A DNA stretch of 64,000 bases from CAVQFB01 sp963711675 (GCA_963711675.1 CAVQFB010000003.1:372001-436000), one strand, 5' to 3'; positions 17,998 to 26,902 are shown, counted from the stretch's first letter. Made by a program: numbers and translations. Notes: generated by a model from the letters alone, not told the origin.

Positions 17998-18030
17998 TTG
18001 ACATAGTCAACCAATTTATTGACAATGTCA
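17998..18030. promoter_or_regulatory. paired MarR-type operators
   Basis: Two palindromes, TTGAC-ATA-GTCAA (17998-18010) and TGACA-A-TGTCA (18020-18030), have centres 21 bp apart, or two helical turns. They lie 21 bp upstream of the MarR gene start. Autoregulation by the adjacent MarR protein is inferred. Confidence 0.6.
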
Positions 18031-18050
18031 CCTACTAACGGGAGGCTCCC

Positions 18051-18979
18051 ATGGCTGAGCTGGCGAGTCATATCCAGGCCGTTCGTCGCTTCAACCGGTT
18101 TTACACGGGGAAGATCGGCGTCCTGCAGGACAGCGTCTACAAGAGCCCGTTTTCTCTCACCGAGGTCCGGGTACTTTACGAACTTGCACATCGCCGGGAC
18201 CTGACCGCCGTCCAGCTCTGCCGCGAACTTGGGTTAGACCCCGGCTATCTCAGCCGCATGCTCCGCGGTTTTGAAAAGACCGGGCTGATCGCCAGGGAGA
18301 CGTCCACGACCGACGCTCGGCAGAGCCTTCTGACCCTGACCGCCAAGGGAAGCAAGGTCTTCGCGCCTCTCGAGGAACGGTCGAGTGAAGAAGTCGGCAA
18401 GCTGCTCGCCGAGCTTCCGGCTTCCTCGCAGGCGGCCCTGGTCAAGTCCATGGGCACGATCGAGACTCTGCTATCGCCGCCTCCTGAGCAAAGGAAGCCT
18501 TACGTTCTCCGCCCGCACGAACCCGGCGACATGGGGTGGGTGGTCCACCGTCACGGGGCGCTTTATTGGCAGGAGTACCACTACGACGAGCGGTTTGAGG
18601 TTTGGTGGCGGAAATCGTGGCCAAGTTCATCGAGCACTACGACCCCAAACGCGAACGCTGCTGGATCGCCGAGAGGGCGGGCGAGATCGTAGGTTCCGTC
18701 TTCCTGGTAAAGCAGTCGAAGACGGTCGCCAAGCTCCGCCTCCTGCTGGTGGAGCCGTCCGCCCGAGGGCTGGGCCTCGGTAGGCGGCTGGTCGAGGAAT
18801 GCATTCGGTTCGCCCGCCAGGCCGGATACAAAAAGATAATGCTGTGGACACAAAGCGAGCTGCTAGCGGCCAGACGGATCTACGAAAAGGCCGGATTTCA
18901 GCTTGTCGGGGAGAGGCGTCACCAAAGCTGGGGCCGCGATGATCTGGTCTCCGAAACCTGGGCGCTGAAGTTGTCGTAG
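18051..18979 (+). CDS. MarR-family regulator fused to a GNAT acetyltransferase, frameshifted
   Basis: Residues 1-150 form a MarR winged helix: FSLTEVRVLYELAHR, DLTAVQLCRELGLDPGYLSR as recognition helix, and DARQSLLTLTAKG as wing. The frame then enters a GNAT domain (YVLRPHEPGDMGWVVHRHGA..YWQEYHYDERFE) and loses it at about 18600. One frame over, from 18602, the acetyltransferase continues perfectly (IVAKFIEHYDP, LRLLLVEPSARGLGLGRRL as acetyl-CoA loop, YEKAGFQLVGERRHQSWG) to 18979. A single missing base in GAGGTTTGG accounts for it. MarR-GNAT fusions are a known family. The break is either a sequencing error or a recent mutation. Strong GGGAGG ribosome-binding site; two operators upstream. Confidence 0.85.
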
Positions 18980-19178
18980 AAGCGCTGGCTGGGGAGTCGG
19001 ACGATCCTGCGCGTTGACTGACGCCGTACACTCGACCACATCCGCCACTTTGGCCGATCAAGAATGCGGCTGTGGTTCCCGCGCCCGGCAAGGGATCCCT
19101 CCGGCGGGAGAAAAGTTTTCGAATTACTTCGGTACCGTCTGCTTCGACAAAAAATTACGCGTAGTGCTCAAAAAATTC

Positions 19179-19206
19179 TTGCATCTGTGGAAAATTGCCG
19201 TAATCT
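19179..19206 (+). promoter_or_regulatory. possible promoter for the APC permease
   Basis: TTGCAT, a 16-nt spacer and TAATCT lie 76 bp before the GTG start. The 300-bp gap from 18980 holds otherwise only a degenerate R2-like fragment near 19090-19120 (GATCCCTCCGGCGGGAGAAA). Confidence 0.3.
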
Positions 19207-19281
19207 CATGACTGCGAACCAACTTCGCCGAGATGCCCGGAATCGCAGTTCACCGGGAGCCGCGCAACTAAGGGAGACGCG

Positions 19282-20724
19282 GTGGCGAGAGTGAGTCGCT
19301 TGAGGAGGCAGCCATCGAAATTGGCAACCGCTAGCGCAACCACCCAACCCCAGCCGCAAATCTTCGCAGTTCCCCCCGGCAAGAAAAATTCTGTACGTCT
19401 AACTCTGTGGCCGCTGGTCGCCGCTACCTTCTTTATGGTGTCCGGCGGAACCTATGGAACAGAGGACATCGTGCATGGTGCCGGTTACGGACGCGCGATC
19501 CTGATTCTGCTGCTCACTCCGCTTCTGTGGAGCCTGCCCACCGCTTTCATGATCGGCGAACTTTCGAGCGCGCTGCCCAAGGAAGGCGGCTACTACGCCT
19601 GGGTGCGCCGGGGCATGGGGAATTTCTGGGGATTTCAGGAAGCCTGGCTGTCGCTGGTTGCGTCCATCTTCGATATGGCGATCTACCCGACCTTGTTTGT
19701 GGCGTATCTTACCCGCGTGTTTCCCTGGTTCAATGAAGGGCATCGTGGTGTGATGGTCGGCCTGGCGGTGGTCGTGGTTTGCGTGCTGTTGAATATCGCC
19801 GGGGTCAAAGTGGTTTCGACCACGTCGCTCTGGCTATTCTTCGCCTTGTCGATGCCGTTCGTGTTGATCGTGCTTCTGTCGCCGTTCAAGATCGGGTCGC
19901 TGGTTCACGCCGTAACTACGCCTACGACTTCCAACGTCGATATTATCGGCGGCCTCCTCATTGCCATGTGGAATTACATGGGATGGGATAACGCCTCAAC
20001 CATTGCCGCCGAAGTCGAGCGTCCGCAGCGGACCTATCCCCGCGCGATGATCGCGGCTGTGGTGATCGTTTCCTTTAGCTACGTGGTTCCGATCGCGGCG
20101 ATGTGGATGACCGGCCTTGCTCCGAGCGCCTGGGAAACCGGTTCGTGGGCGGAGATCGCAAGCCTGATCGGTGGTCCGTTCCTGAGGATCGGGCTGGTCC
20201 TGGGCGGCATGATCAGCGCTTTCGGCATGTTCAACGCGCTGGTGATGAGCTACTCCCGCTTGCCGCTGGCGATGGCGCAGGACGGGATGCTGCCGAGCGT
20301 TTTCGGAAAATTGCATCCTCGTACGCGGGCGCCCTGGGTTGCGATCGTGGTTTGCGCGATGGGGTGGGCCTGCTGCCTTGGTCTGGGATTTGAGCGGTTG
20401 GTCACCATCGACATCCTTTTGTACGGCGCGAGCCTTGGGCTGGAATTCGCTGCCTTGGTGGCGTTGCGGCTCCGCGAGCCTGAACTGAAGCGGCCGTTCC
20501 GCGTGCCGGGAGGGTTGGTCGGCGCCATGATGCTTGGCGTCACGCCGATGCTTCTGCTTGGCTTCTCCGTGGTGCGCAGCGAGCACGAGCAGATCTTCGG
20601 GATGAGTTCCTTTGCCTTTGGGACGATCCTGATCCTGGCTGGCGTTGTTGCCTACGCCTTCAACCATGCTCTGAAGCCCGACGGCTGGACCCAGGCCGGG
20701 GAGGAGACGCAGGGAGCGGTGTAA
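19282..20724 (+). CDS. APC-family amino acid/polyamine permease
   Basis: A 480-residue membrane protein with about 12 hydrophobic segments beginning near residue 45 (LWPLVAATFFMVSGGTYGTE, the APC motif region with a Gly-rich first helix). PTAFMIGELSSALPKEGGYY, then AWVRRGMGNFWGF, is the conserved helix 2-3 region of amino-acid transporters. It probably imports an amino acid by cation symport; the substrate cannot be deduced. The GTG at 19282 follows AGGGAGA. The first 40 residues are a polar cytoplasmic tail. A strong terminator follows at 20759, so it is probably monocistronic. Confidence 0.85.
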   Translation: MARVSRLRRQPSKLATASATTQPQPQIFAVPPGKKNSVRLTLWPLVAATFFMVSGGTYGTEDIVHGAGYGRAILILLLTPLLWSLPTAFMIGELSSALPKEGGYYAWVRRGMGNFWGFQEAWLSLVASIFDMAIYPTLFVAYLTRVFPWFNEGHRGVMVGLAVVVVCVLLNIAGVKVVSTTSLWLFFALSMPFVLIVLLSPFKIGSLVHAVTTPTTSNVDIIGGLLIAMWNYMGWDNASTIAAEVERPQRTYPRAMIAAVVIVSFSYVVPIAAMWMTGLAPSAWETGSWAEIASLIGGPFLRIGLVLGGMISAFGMFNALVMSYSRLPLAMAQDGMLPSVFGKLHPRTRAPWVAIVVCAMGWACCLGLGFERLVTIDILLYGASLGLEFAALVALRLREPELKRPFRVPGGLVGAMMLGVTPMLLLGFSVVRSEHEQIFGMSSFAFGTILILAGVVAYAFNHALKPDGWTQAGEETQGAV

Positions 20725-20758
20725 GGCCGGGTAGACGGGCTGATCTGATTTTTTCGCG

Positions 20759-20790
20759 GAGACGCAGGGTGTTGCGTCTCTTAGTTTTTT
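20759..20790 (+). terminator. intrinsic terminator after the APC permease
   Basis: GAGACGCA pairs perfectly with TGCGTCTC (6-nt loop), followed by TTAGTTTTTT. Confidence 0.75.
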
Positions 20791-20852
20791 GAGGGTCTTT
20801 TTGGCGCGTCTTCCTGGCGTAACATGCGTCTGGGGTTGCTGGCTGGACTCGC

Positions 20853-21312
20853 ATGGCTGCGAAAAAGAAGAAGAAGCCGCTCTGGACCTGTCCGCGCTGC
20901 GGTCACCGCTTTGTGACTCGCAAATTGTGGCATTCCTGCGGCCGCTACCGGATCGAAGATCATTTTCGCGGGAAAGACCCCGATTACCCGCAAACTCTAT
21001 CGGGAGCTCAAGCGCCTGGTGCGGCAATTTGGCCCGGTGAAGGTATACGCGCAGAAAACGCGGATCGTCTTCCAGAACCGCGGTCGTTTCGTTGCCCTGC
21101 AAGTCAGAAAGAACCGGCTGGAACTGGGCCTCTGGCTGAAGCGTCGCCGGGAACACCCACGCCTCTACAAGATTGAGTTTTATCCTCCCAGCGACTACAT
21201 ACACCGCATTCGGCTCTCAGAGCTCTCGGAAATCGACTCCGTGCTGGCTAGTTTCGTGAAAGAAGCTGCCAAAGTGGGACGGCAGGAGTATACGGACCGA
21301 CGCCGCATCTGA
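20853..21312 (+). CDS. DUF5655 domain protein, frameshifted
   Basis: The N-terminus (KKPLWTCPRCGHRFVTRKLW, HSCGRYRIEDHFRGKDP) has a zinc-ribbon-like CxxCG and the HSCG motif of DUF5655 proteins. After KDP the frame is lost. In the next frame from about 20983 it continues ITRKLYRELKRLVRQFGPVK and VYAQKTRIVFQNRGRFVALQ to 21312, the rest of the domain. An extra C in the run at 20978-20981 explains the shift. The domain is of unknown function and may act as a transport or DNA-associated module. The break is probably a homopolymer error. Confidence 0.75.
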
Positions 21313-21368
21313 ACGGCTGCTTCTCGGAGATCGTTCCTTGTTGTACATTGGCTGGGGATGGGAACTGT

Positions 21369-21776
21369 GTGACGAAAAGAAAATCCAAGGGCGCCTACAT
21401 GATCTCGGCAGTGGCCGAGATGTATGGCATTCACCCTCAGACGCTGCGCCTGTACGAGAGGGAAGGGCTGCTCAAACCGTCACGCACCGAGGGCAACACC
21501 CGGCTTTACACTGATGAAGACCTGCTGCGCCTTGAGTTCATTCTGTCTCTCGCGCGGGATCTTGGCGTCAACATTTCCGGGATTGCCATCATCCTGCAAA
21601 TGCGCGAGCGCATGGAAGAGATGCAGCGCCAGATACAGGATTTCGTGAAGTACATCCAGGAAGAAGTGCTCTTGCGGGCCACGGCGGCCACCGCCGATCC
21701 GTCGAAGGGCGCGATCGTGCCCCTGCGGCGGCCACTGGTGGCGCCAGCGCCGCAGCAGAACGTGAAGAGAAAGTAA
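21369..21776 (+). CDS. hspR: MerR-family heat-shock regulator HspR-like
   Basis: A 135-residue MerR-type regulator from the GTG at 21369. The winged helix is YMISAVAEMYGIHPQTLRLY, then EREGLLKPSRTEGNTRLYTD, with the HspR-typical phrase IHPQTLRLYEREGL. The rest is a short coiled coil (LARDLGVNISGIAIILQMRE) and a basic tail, without the metal-binding Cys of metal-sensing MerR proteins. HspR represses dnaK-type operons by binding HAIR elements, and a HAIR-like site lies upstream of dnaK in this window. It is encoded 3.5 kb from dnaJ rather than at the end of a dnaK operon. An upstream TTG (21348) is less likely as the start. Confidence 0.82.
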   Translation: MTKRKSKGAYMISAVAEMYGIHPQTLRLYEREGLLKPSRTEGNTRLYTDEDLLRLEFILSLARDLGVNISGIAIILQMRERMEEMQRQIQDFVKYIQEEVLLRATAATADPSKGAIVPLRRPLVAPAPQQNVKRK

Positions 21777-21820
21777 GCCTCAGTGAATTCGTTAGCGGCA
21801 GGCTGAACCCGCACCCTCCG

Positions 21821-22279
21821 TTATTCCGTAATCACCTTGTCTGACCACTCCACCAGCGATACGAAGACCGTCGGGTTGCCGAACTTGGCGCCGTAGTTGG
21901 CGAGGTCCGCTTCGGTAACGCCACGGGCACGCGAACAGGCGCCGCAGGCGTAAATGGTGATATGGCGGGCGGCCACTTTGTCGAGGGTATCGCCAACTCT
22001 TGGCCAGCCCACAGGGGTGGTTGCGTCCGCGACTACCTTACGCATCAGATTCACGGCCTCGCCCAGAAGGTAAATCTGGACTTCGTGTCCAGCCTCCGAG
22101 AGCGCCAGTCCGTGGGAGAAGGGAAAAGCAGCCTTGGTGGGATCGTCGGATCCCCAGGCGCTTTTCATCATGATCTTGAGTTTCTTGGATGTGGCCTGGG
22201 GTGCGACCTGGGCGTTGGCGGCACCCAAGGCTAGGAGTGGTAACGCAGCAAGGCGGGAAAGAAACCAGCGACGCGCCAT
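21821..22279 (-). CDS. secreted DsrE-family protein
   Basis: A 152-residue protein from the ATG at 22279, which has AGGAGG 6 nt upstream. Residues 1-24 form a signal peptide (RRWFLSRLAALPLLALGAANA). The mature part is a DsrE/DsrF-like fold: KIMMKSAWGSDDPTKAAFPF, GLALSEAGHEVQIYLLGEAV and IYACGACSRARGV with two Cys at the position of the sulfur-carrying loop. DsrE-like proteins act in sulfur relay or are of unknown role. Export suggests a periplasmic task. It is divergent from the HDAC-like gene. Confidence 0.75.
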   Translation of the reverse strand: MARRWFLSRLAALPLLALGAANAQVAPQATSKKLKIMMKSAWGSDDPTKAAFPFSHGLALSEAGHEVQIYLLGEAVNLMRKVVADATTPVGWPRVGDTLDKVAARHITIYACGACSRARGVTEADLANYGAKFGNPTVFVSLVEWSDKVITE

Positions 22280-22381
22280 AAAAACCTCCTCAAACTGACA
22301 GCCGATCCCGAGGTGGCGAGTTATAGTGCCATCTTTCCACTTGTGTGCCAAGTGGTTCTTGCTGCGCGTATCATAATCGGT

Positions 22382-22425
22382 TTCGCGGAACCAACGACCG
22401 AGGACCCGCGACCGACGACGATTCT
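22382..22425. repeat. degenerate heptamer array upstream of the HDAC-like gene
   Basis: Units ACCAACG, ACCGAGG, ACCCGCG, ACCGACG and ACGATTC lie directly before the ATG at 22428, with a 7-nt period. Confidence 0.5.
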
Positions 22426-22427
22426 CC

Positions 22428-23423
22428 ATGCTGCCTTTCAAGCTCGTCTACAGCGACGACTACTACCTGCCCATAGGCGCCCATGTTTTTCCGGCGGAAA
22501 AGTACAAACGCGTGCACGACCGTCTGATCGAAACCGGAATCGCCGAGCCGGCTGACTTTGTCTCTCCGCGTCCGGCCAGCGACCAGGACGTTCTTCTAGT
22601 GCACACACCGCAATACGTACAGAAACTTCGAACCGGGACGCTGTCCGCGCGCGAAGAGCTGCAGCTGGAAGTCCCCTATTCGCCGGAGCTGGTGCGCGCT
22701 TTCTGGCTAGCGGCCGGTGGGTCGATCCAGGCCGCCGATTTCGCTCTCAATGAGAAGGTCGGCTTCAGCATCGGCGGTGGCTTTCACCACGCCTTCCCTG
22801 ACCACGGCGAGGGCTTCTGCATGATTCACGATGTCGCGATCGCCATCCGCCGGATGCAGCGCGACGACAAGATTCGCACTGCCATGACCGTGGATTGCGA
22901 TGTCCACCAAGGCAACGGCACCGCCGCCATCTTTGCGGGCGTACGCATTCCGAGTGACCCGCTACCCTCATCCTCCGCGCCCGTGCTCAATTCGTCGCGC
23001 CCAGCCAAAATCCGCAACGCGCATGCGGGCGATGTCTTCACCATCTCGCTGCATCAGGAGAACAACTACCCCGCGTGGAAGCCTCCGTCTTCGATAGATG
23101 TCGATTTGCCCGACGAAATCGGCGATGACGACTACCTAGCCTGGCTCGATAACGCGCTCAGCTCGGGGCTGCGCCAGTTCGAGCCGGAGTTGATTTGCTA
23201 TATCGCCGGTGCAGACCCTTACCGGGAAGATCAGTTGGGCGGACTCTCGCTGACGATTGAAGGGTTAAAGCGGCGTGATGAACTGGTGTTTCGTGTCGCC
23301 CAGGCGCGGGGCATTCCGGTCATGGTGACGTTCGCCGGTGGTTATGCCAGGAAGATCGACGACACGGTGACGATTCATTGCAATACGGTGATTGCAGCGA
23401 CGGAAGTGTTCGGGAAGCAGTGA
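22428..23423 (+). CDS. histone deacetylase-like (AcuC/HDAC superfamily) zinc hydrolase
   Basis: A 331-residue HDAC-fold deacetylase. It shows GGGFHHAFPDHGEGFCMIHD (active-site HH), TVDCDVHQGNGTAAIF (zinc-binding Asp/His) and ICYIAGADPYREDQLGGLSL (second zinc Asp). Substrates of bacterial members include acetyl-lysine and acetylpolyamines. Odd feature: after AAIFAG there are 30 extra residues rich in Ser/Pro/Ala before GDVFTISLHQENNYP. The DNA repeats GCGGGCG at both edges (22935-22941 and 23025-23031), exactly 90 bp apart. Metal ligands are intact, so activity may survive. Confidence 0.85.
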   Translation: MLPFKLVYSDDYYLPIGAHVFPAEKYKRVHDRLIETGIAEPADFVSPRPASDQDVLLVHTPQYVQKLRTGTLSAREELQLEVPYSPELVRAFWLAAGGSIQAADFALNEKVGFSIGGGFHHAFPDHGEGFCMIHDVAIAIRRMQRDDKIRTAMTVDCDVHQGNGTAAIFAGVRIPSDPLPSSSAPVLNSSRPAKIRNAHAGDVFTISLHQENNYPAWKPPSSIDVDLPDEIGDDDYLAWLDNALSSGLRQFEPELICYIAGADPYREDQLGGLSLTIEGLKRRDELVFRVAQARGIPVMVTFAGGYARKIDDTVTIHCNTVIAATEVFGKQ

Positions 23424-23461
23424 ATTCGGATTCCGTGAAATAACTCGAGGAGAGTGAATCT

Positions 23462-23764
23462 ATGAAATGTGTCACAGTCGTCTATCCGCAGAAGGAAGGC
23501 GCAAAGTTCGACTTCGATTACTACATGAACCAACACATTCCTCTCGTTGCCAGATTGCTGGCGAGGAAGCTCGGAGTTCGACGGGGGCTTTCATCTGTAA
23601 CCGGGGCACCCGTACCATTCGTCTGCGCTGCGACCATTCCCATCGATTCCGTCGAAGAGTTTCAGACCTTGTTCGCACAACATGGCGCCGAGATCATGGC
23701 GGACATTCCGAACTACACAAACGTGGAACCGATCGTTCAGTTTGATGAGATCCTCGCCGCCTGA
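23462..23764 (+). CDS. EthD-family protein
   Basis: A 100-residue dimeric alpha-beta-barrel protein: KCVTVVYPQKEGAKFDFDYY followed by MNQHIPLVARLL, with the conserved FDxxYYxxxHxPL pattern, and a C-terminal YTNVEPIVQFDEI. EthD-like proteins are associated with oxidative degradation systems or act as small-molecule-binding partners. The ribosome-binding site is GAGGAGAG. It lies 38 bp after the deacetylase gene and may be cotranscribed with it. The substrate is unknown. Confidence 0.8.
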   Translation: MKCVTVVYPQKEGAKFDFDYYMNQHIPLVARLLARKLGVRRGLSSVTGAPVPFVCAATIPIDSVEEFQTLFAQHGAEIMADIPNYTNVEPIVQFDEILAA

Positions 23765-23826
23765 CCCATGGCGGAAAAGCAAAGTGAACGCGGCCAAACT
23801 GTGTAGTTTCGGGAGATAATAGGCCG

Positions 23827-24585
23827 ATGCGGATCCGTCTCATCCGTCATGCCACGCTCATTGTGGAGTATTGCGGGCATACGTTTCTCGTCGACCCGAT
23901 GCTCGACGATGCGGGAGTGCGTCCTGCCATCGAGAATTCTCCGAATCCGCAGAAGAACCCGCTAGTTCCGCTCCCCGTTCCGGCTGAGGAAGTCATCAAG
24001 GATGTGCAGGCCGTGTTGGTCACTCATACCCACAGTGATCACTGGGATGCGACGGCAGCCAGGCTCGTGCCCAAGAAGCTACCGCTGTTTGGACAACCGG
24101 AAGATGAATCGAAGTTCCGCGGGCAAGGGTTCACGCAGGTGCAGGCGGTGGGCGAGTCTGCCACGTGGAGCGGCGTGACGATTACGCGGACGCCTTGCCA
24201 GCACGGCACCGGCGAGATCGGGAAGAAGATGGCCCCGGCTTCGGGCTTCGTGCTCGAAGGTCAAGGCGAGGGGAGCCTGTACCTCGCGGGAGATACCGTA
24301 TGGTGCCGTGAGGTCGCCGAAACGATACGTGACTTCCAGCCCAAGGTGACGGTGGTGAATACCGGAGCGGCCCGGTTTCTGCAGGGCGATCCCATCACCA
24401 TGACGGCGGACTGCGTGATCAGCGTATGCCGTACGGCGCTCAATTCGCAGATCGTCGCTTGCCACATGGAGGCCATCAATCATTGCCTGCTCACCCGCTC
24501 GGATCTAGCGTTCCAGTTGGAGTCGGCGCGGGTGATTCAGCAGGTCGCGATTCCCGGTGATGGGGATTGGGTGAACCTGAAATAG
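23827..24585 (+). CDS. UlaG-like metallo-beta-lactamase-fold hydrolase
   Basis: A 252-residue MBL-fold protein. It starts MRIRLIRHATLIVEYCGHTF followed by LVDPML, a pattern of the UlaG/YtkL-type lactonase branch, and has the metal motif VTHTHSDHWD. LYLAGDTVWCREVAETI carries the bridging Asp, and VACHMEAINHC the last His. Members act on lactones or phosphoesters. Same strand as the EthD gene, 62 bp downstream. The reaction is not determined by the sequence. Confidence 0.82.
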   Translation: MRIRLIRHATLIVEYCGHTFLVDPMLDDAGVRPAIENSPNPQKNPLVPLPVPAEEVIKDVQAVLVTHTHSDHWDATAARLVPKKLPLFGQPEDESKFRGQGFTQVQAVGESATWSGVTITRTPCQHGTGEIGKKMAPASGFVLEGQGEGSLYLAGDTVWCREVAETIRDFQPKVTVVNTGAARFLQGDPITMTADCVISVCRTALNSQIVACHMEAINHCLLTRSDLAFQLESARVIQQVAIPGDGDWVNLK

Positions 24586-24643
24586 CCAGTTCATAGCGAT
24601 TTTCCGTGGAGTCTCCCATCCGTTTTCTCGCGCCTCGACACTC

Positions 24644-24685
24644 GCGTCCTGGTACTCGGTACCAGGTACACGGTACCGGGTACTG
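24644..24685. repeat. degenerate heptamer array (GGTACC-type) upstream of ffh
   Basis: Units CCTGGTA, CTCGGTA, CCAGGTA, CACGGTA and CCGGGTA follow a strict 7-nt period 30 bp before the ffh ATG. Confidence 0.6.
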
Positions 24686-24713
24686 CCTCCGCTGCTAGAA
24701 TATCCACTCACGT

Positions 24714-26072
24714 ATGTTCGAGAATCTTTCTGAGAAGCTCCAGCGCGCATTCAAATCCCTCCGCGGGCAGGCCGTCCTTACCGAGGAGAACATCGCCGAG
24801 GCCCTGCGCCAGATCCGGCTCGCACTGCTCGAAGCCGACGTCAACTTTAAGGTCGTCAAACAGCTGATTGACCAGATCCAGGCCAAGGCCGTCGGTCAGC
24901 AGGTCATGACCGCGCTTTCTCCGGGCGAGCAAGTCATCAAGATCGTGCGCGACGAACTGGTCGCTACCCTCGGCACCGATACCGCCAAACTGAAGTTCGC
25001 CTCCCAGCCACCGACGGTGGTTCTGATGGCCGGCCTCCAGGGTTCCGGCAAGACCACAACTTCGGGCAAGCTTGCGAACTGGCTGAAGAACGGCGGCCAT
25101 CGCCCGCTGCTGGTGTCGGTCGACGTTTACCGTCCCGCGGCGCGCGAGCAGCTGAAAGTGGTCGCGCAGGCGATCAAGGCCAATATCTACGAAGGCGAAG
25201 TCACCGAGAGCAATACGGCCACGGTTGAGCGGCTGGCCAAAGAAGCCCGCCGCGAAGCGGTCATCAGCGGCTGCGATGTGCTGATCGTGGATACGGCCGG
25301 CCGTCTTCACATCGACGAGCAGCTCATGGACGAAATGCAGTCCCTGAAGAAGATGCTCAATCCTCAGGAGATTCTGTTCGTCGCGGACTCGATGACCGGC
25401 CAGGACGCGGTCAATTCCGCCGCCGAGTTCCACAACAAGCTTTCGCTGACGGGTGTGGTGCTGACGAAAATGGACGGTGACGCCCGCGGCGGCGCGGCGC
25501 TCTCGATTCGTCAGGTGACGGGCCAGCCCATCAAGTTCATCGGCATCGGCGAAAAATATGACGCGCTCGAGCCCTTCCATCCGGACCGAATCGTGTCGCG
25601 CATTTTGGGCATGGGCGACATTATGTCGCTCATCGAGAAGGCTGAGCAGCATGTCGACAAGAAGCGGGCACAGGAGATCGCCAGCAAAGCGCTGGCGGGC
25701 GGCGGCTTCTCCTTGGAGGATTTTCGCGACCAGCTGCGGCAGGTAAAAAAGATGGGATCGATCCAGAGCCTGATGGGCATGCTGCCGCGCATCGGACCGT
25801 TTTCCGGCCTGCAAGCCGCCGCGGACAAAGTCGACGAGAAGCAGATCAACCGCGTTGAAGCCATCATCAATTCGATGACGCAACACGAGCGCCTGCATCA
25901 CGAGGTGATCAACGGTAGCCGCCGCAAGCGCATCGCCCGCGGGTCAGGGACGACCGTCCAAGAAGTGAACAACCTGCTTCGCCAATACGCGCAAATGCGA
26001 AAGATGTTCAAGCAGATGGGCAAGGGCAGTTTCATGCGGCGCATGGCTAGTATGAAAATGCCGGGAATGTGA
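24714..26072 (+). CDS. ffh: signal recognition particle protein Ffh (SRP54)
   Basis: A 452-residue SRP GTPase that targets membrane proteins co-translationally. The N domain starts MFENLSEKLQRAFKSLRGQA. The G domain has GLQGSGKTTTSGKLA (P-loop), VDVYRPAAREQL, DTAGRLHIDEQLMDE and TKMDGDARGGAALS. The Met-rich M domain carries the RNA-binding helices (GSRRKRIARGSGTTVQEVNN) and ends MRRMASMKMPGM. Length and motifs are canonical. In many bacteria ffh heads the rpsP operon; here a peroxiredoxin and a GNAT gene lie between ffh and rpsP. Confidence 0.97.
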   Translation: MFENLSEKLQRAFKSLRGQAVLTEENIAEALRQIRLALLEADVNFKVVKQLIDQIQAKAVGQQVMTALSPGEQVIKIVRDELVATLGTDTAKLKFASQPPTVVLMAGLQGSGKTTTSGKLANWLKNGGHRPLLVSVDVYRPAAREQLKVVAQAIKANIYEGEVTESNTATVERLAKEARREAVISGCDVLIVDTAGRLHIDEQLMDEMQSLKKMLNPQEILFVADSMTGQDAVNSAAEFHNKLSLTGVVLTKMDGDARGGAALSIRQVTGQPIKFIGIGEKYDALEPFHPDRIVSRILGMGDIMSLIEKAEQHVDKKRAQEIASKALAGGGFSLEDFRDQLRQVKKMGSIQSLMGMLPRIGPFSGLQAAADKVDEKQINRVEAIINSMTQHERLHHEVINGSRRKRIARGSGTTVQEVNNLLRQYAQMRKMFKQMGKGSFMRRMASMKMPGM

Positions 26073-26084
26073 GTTTGCGACTAC

Positions 26085-26213
26085 CGAGTAGCCAGTAGCT
26101 GGTACCCAGTTCTCAGTTGCAGACCAAAAGAGCAGAAGGAATTTGCTGAAAGCCGATGGCCGCCGGCTGAGAGCCAGAAGCTAAGAGCCAAGAGCCAGAA
26201 GCTAAGGGCCGCG
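26085..26213. repeat. long degenerate heptamer array between ffh and the peroxiredoxin gene
   Basis: About 18 successive units keep a 7-nt period (GCCAGTA, GCTGGTA, CCCAGTT, CTCAGTT..., later TGAGAGC, CAGAAGC, TAAGAGC, CAAGAGC, CAGAAGC, TAAGGGC). The array fills essentially the whole 143-bp gap up to the ATG at 26216. Confidence 0.7.
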
Positions 26214-26215
26214 TT

Positions 26216-26902
26216 ATGAAATGGCGATCGCTTGAAGAATCGGCTCCTACCACGGACGTGCGTCCTCTCCGCGAGATTCTTGCCGAGCGCAAGGAACGGA
26301 TCGCGCAATATGTTCCGCCAGCAACACAGGAGATTCATGCCCGCGCCGTCGCCGAACTGAAAGCCAGCGGACTGGCTACACGGATTCTGCCGGTTGGCGC
26401 CAAGGCCCCTGCATTCGAACTCCGGGATCACAATGACAGGCCGGTTTCCTCTGCCAGTCTTCTGGCCAAAGGTCGCCTAATTCTCTGCTTCTTTCGCGGA
26501 CGATGGTGTCCCTTTTGCGTGGGGCAACTGGAGGCGATGAACCTGATCCTGCCGCAGATCGAACAGGCCGGGGCAACGCTGGTGGCCGTCTCGCCGCAAA
26601 CTGTCAAGCAGTCTTACTTCATGGCCGACCAGCACAAGTTGCGCTTCCCACTGTTGAGTGACGCTGGCAATTATCTTGCCCGCCAGTTCGGGCTTGTCTA
26701 CCGCGTCCCCGAATATCAGCAGGAGCTTTTCCGCCGCACCTTCGTAAACCTGCCATTCACCAACGGCGACGATAGCTGGGAACTACCCATTCCTGCCACC
26801 TACATCCTCGATCGCGACGGTACGGTGGTTTATGCGTCGGCCGACGAAGACTACACGGAGCGGCCAGAGCCGGCTGAAATCCTCGAAATTCTGCGTGCGT
26901 AA
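26216..26902 (+). CDS. peroxiredoxin-like AhpC/TSA-family protein
   Basis: A 228-residue thioredoxin-fold protein. After about 60 helical residues the fold begins (VGAKAPAFELRDHNDRPVSS) and reaches the active-site region LILCFFRGRWCPFCVGQLEA. The first Cys of CPFC is the expected peroxidatic Cys and the second could be the resolving Cys. PATYILDRDGTVVYASADED is the C-terminal strand pair. It would reduce hydroperoxides. The ATG follows directly on a heptamer array, without a clear Shine-Dalgarno. Confidence 0.82.
   Translation: MKWRSLEESAPTTDVRPLREILAERKERIAQYVPPATQEIHARAVAELKASGLATRILPVGAKAPAFELRDHNDRPVSSASLLAKGRLILCFFRGRWCPFCVGQLEAMNLILPQIEQAGATLVAVSPQTVKQSYFMADQHKLRFPLLSDAGNYLARQFGLVYRVPEYQQELFRRTFVNLPFTNGDDSWELPIPATYILDRDGTVVYASADEDYTERPEPAEILEILRA

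Noticed and set aside
24708..25901. Long antisense reading frame inside ffh
   Set aside because: Shadow frame; no start context or family motif.
26085..26213. CRISPR-like array
   Set aside because: The period is 7 nt with gradual unit drift and no repeat-spacer alternation; no cas gene is present.
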